From the NCBI GenBank assembly GCA_934661165.1, contig CAKUJB010000084.1, positions 1-5,082 on the forward strand: a stretch of 5,082 nucleotides of DNA, in the 5' to 3' direction. Positions 4,856 through 5,082 of this stretch are shown here, piece after piece. Position numbers and translations under genes: made by a program. Position 1 is the stretch's first letter, and each line of letters starts with the position of its first letter. This DNA comes from an uncultured Microbacteriaceae bacterium. Its GTDB lineage: Bacteria > Actinomycetota > Actinomycetes > Actinomycetales > Microbacteriaceae. The notes below the pieces were generated by a model, which did no database searches, was not told the origin of the DNA, and worked only from the letters and a program-made list of their open reading frames with translations.

Positions 4856-5082
4856 GTGACCGTCGTGGAGGACCGGGACCAGGCGGCGGCGATGCCGCCG
4901 GTGCCGGCGTCGCGCGACACGCGCTGGACCTGGGCGCAGCGCTACGCGGCGATGATCGCCGTCACCGACTTCCTCATCGTCGCCGGCTCGATCGCCGGCG
5001 CGCAGATCCTGCGCTTCGGGCTCGACGCGGCCGAGGCGGCGGCACTCGAGCACAGCCTCGAGCTGAGCCTCAACTACACGAT
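4856..5082 (+). CDS. Polyprenyl-phosphate sugar transferase, N-terminal part (3' end outside window)
   Basis: The frame starts at GTG 4856-4858, set by the Shine-Dalgarno at 4844-4849, and runs open to the window end (75 codons). The GTG at 4854 is followed directly by TGA and cannot be the start. The protein begins with a polar, Pro/Ala-rich cytoplasmic stretch of about 24 residues, then RYAAMIAVTDFLIVAGSIAG and AQILRFG, a first transmembrane helix typical of actinobacterial exopolysaccharide glycosylphosphotransferases of the WbaP/WcaJ type. These enzymes move a sugar-1-phosphate onto undecaprenyl phosphate to start polysaccharide repeat synthesis at the inner face of the membrane. The catalytic C-terminal domain lies outside, so the assignment rests on the N-terminal pattern alone. 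A following surface-polysaccharide cluster is expected but not seen. Confidence 0.7.
   Translation, partial: MTVVEDRDQAAAMPPVPASRDTRWTWAQRYAAMIAVTDFLIVAGSIAGAQILRFGLDAAEAAALEHSLELSLNYT

Noticed and set aside
4385..5053. Minus-strand open frame of 222 codons
   Set aside because: Very Arg-rich translation covering the terminator, the promoter and the start of the sugar transferase, all of which support plus-strand coding.

Overview
The window reads as a piece of a high-GC actinobacterial chromosome, most likely Microbacteriaceae or a close relative. This is an inference from very strong G/C preference at third codon positions, Shine-Dalgarno and possible leaderless starts side by side, and the gene families present. 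No rRNA, tRNA, CRISPR array, transposase or phage gene was seen.

Layout. Positions 1-887 (+) hold the C-terminal 294 residues of malate:quinone oxidoreductase (mqo). A short convergent gap with two copies of a 19-bp palindrome follows. Then come genes on the minus strand, listed in the order they are read: a small membrane-anchored coiled-coil protein (copy 2, 4374-4099), a DEAD-box RNA helicase of the DeaD/CsdA type (4007-2217), a VapB/VapC-type toxin-antitoxin pair (2164-1901 and 1911-1474, overlapping by 11 nt), and a second paralogue of the small coiled-coil protein (copy 1, 1326-973). On the plus strand at the right are a 5'-truncated remnant of a secreted, membrane-anchored protein (about 4489-4764), a strong hairpin terminator (4778-4811), and the first 75 codons of a membrane sugar transferase (4856 to the window end).

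The least explained structure is a pair of similar cassettes in the same orientation that flank the helicase-vapBC block. Each has the same parts: two TGTGGA elements 27 bp apart, centred about 78 and 105 bp upstream of the start codon; a short gene for a protein with one N-terminal membrane helix, a cytoplasmic coiled coil built on 11-residue repeats and a near-invariant C-terminus; and, downstream of the stop, the palindrome CGCATTCGTNACGAATGCG. The upstream parts align without gaps between the copies. The palindrome occurs three times in the window and nowhere outside these two downstream flanks.

The genes do not form one pathway. mqo is central metabolism, the helicase is RNA metabolism (often cold-related), vapBC is a self-contained toxin-antitoxin module with a repeat-based operator in its promoter, and the sugar transferase starts a cell-surface polysaccharide locus. 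The two cassettes sit at the joints between these otherwise unrelated units, which suggests they are an accessory or spreading element.
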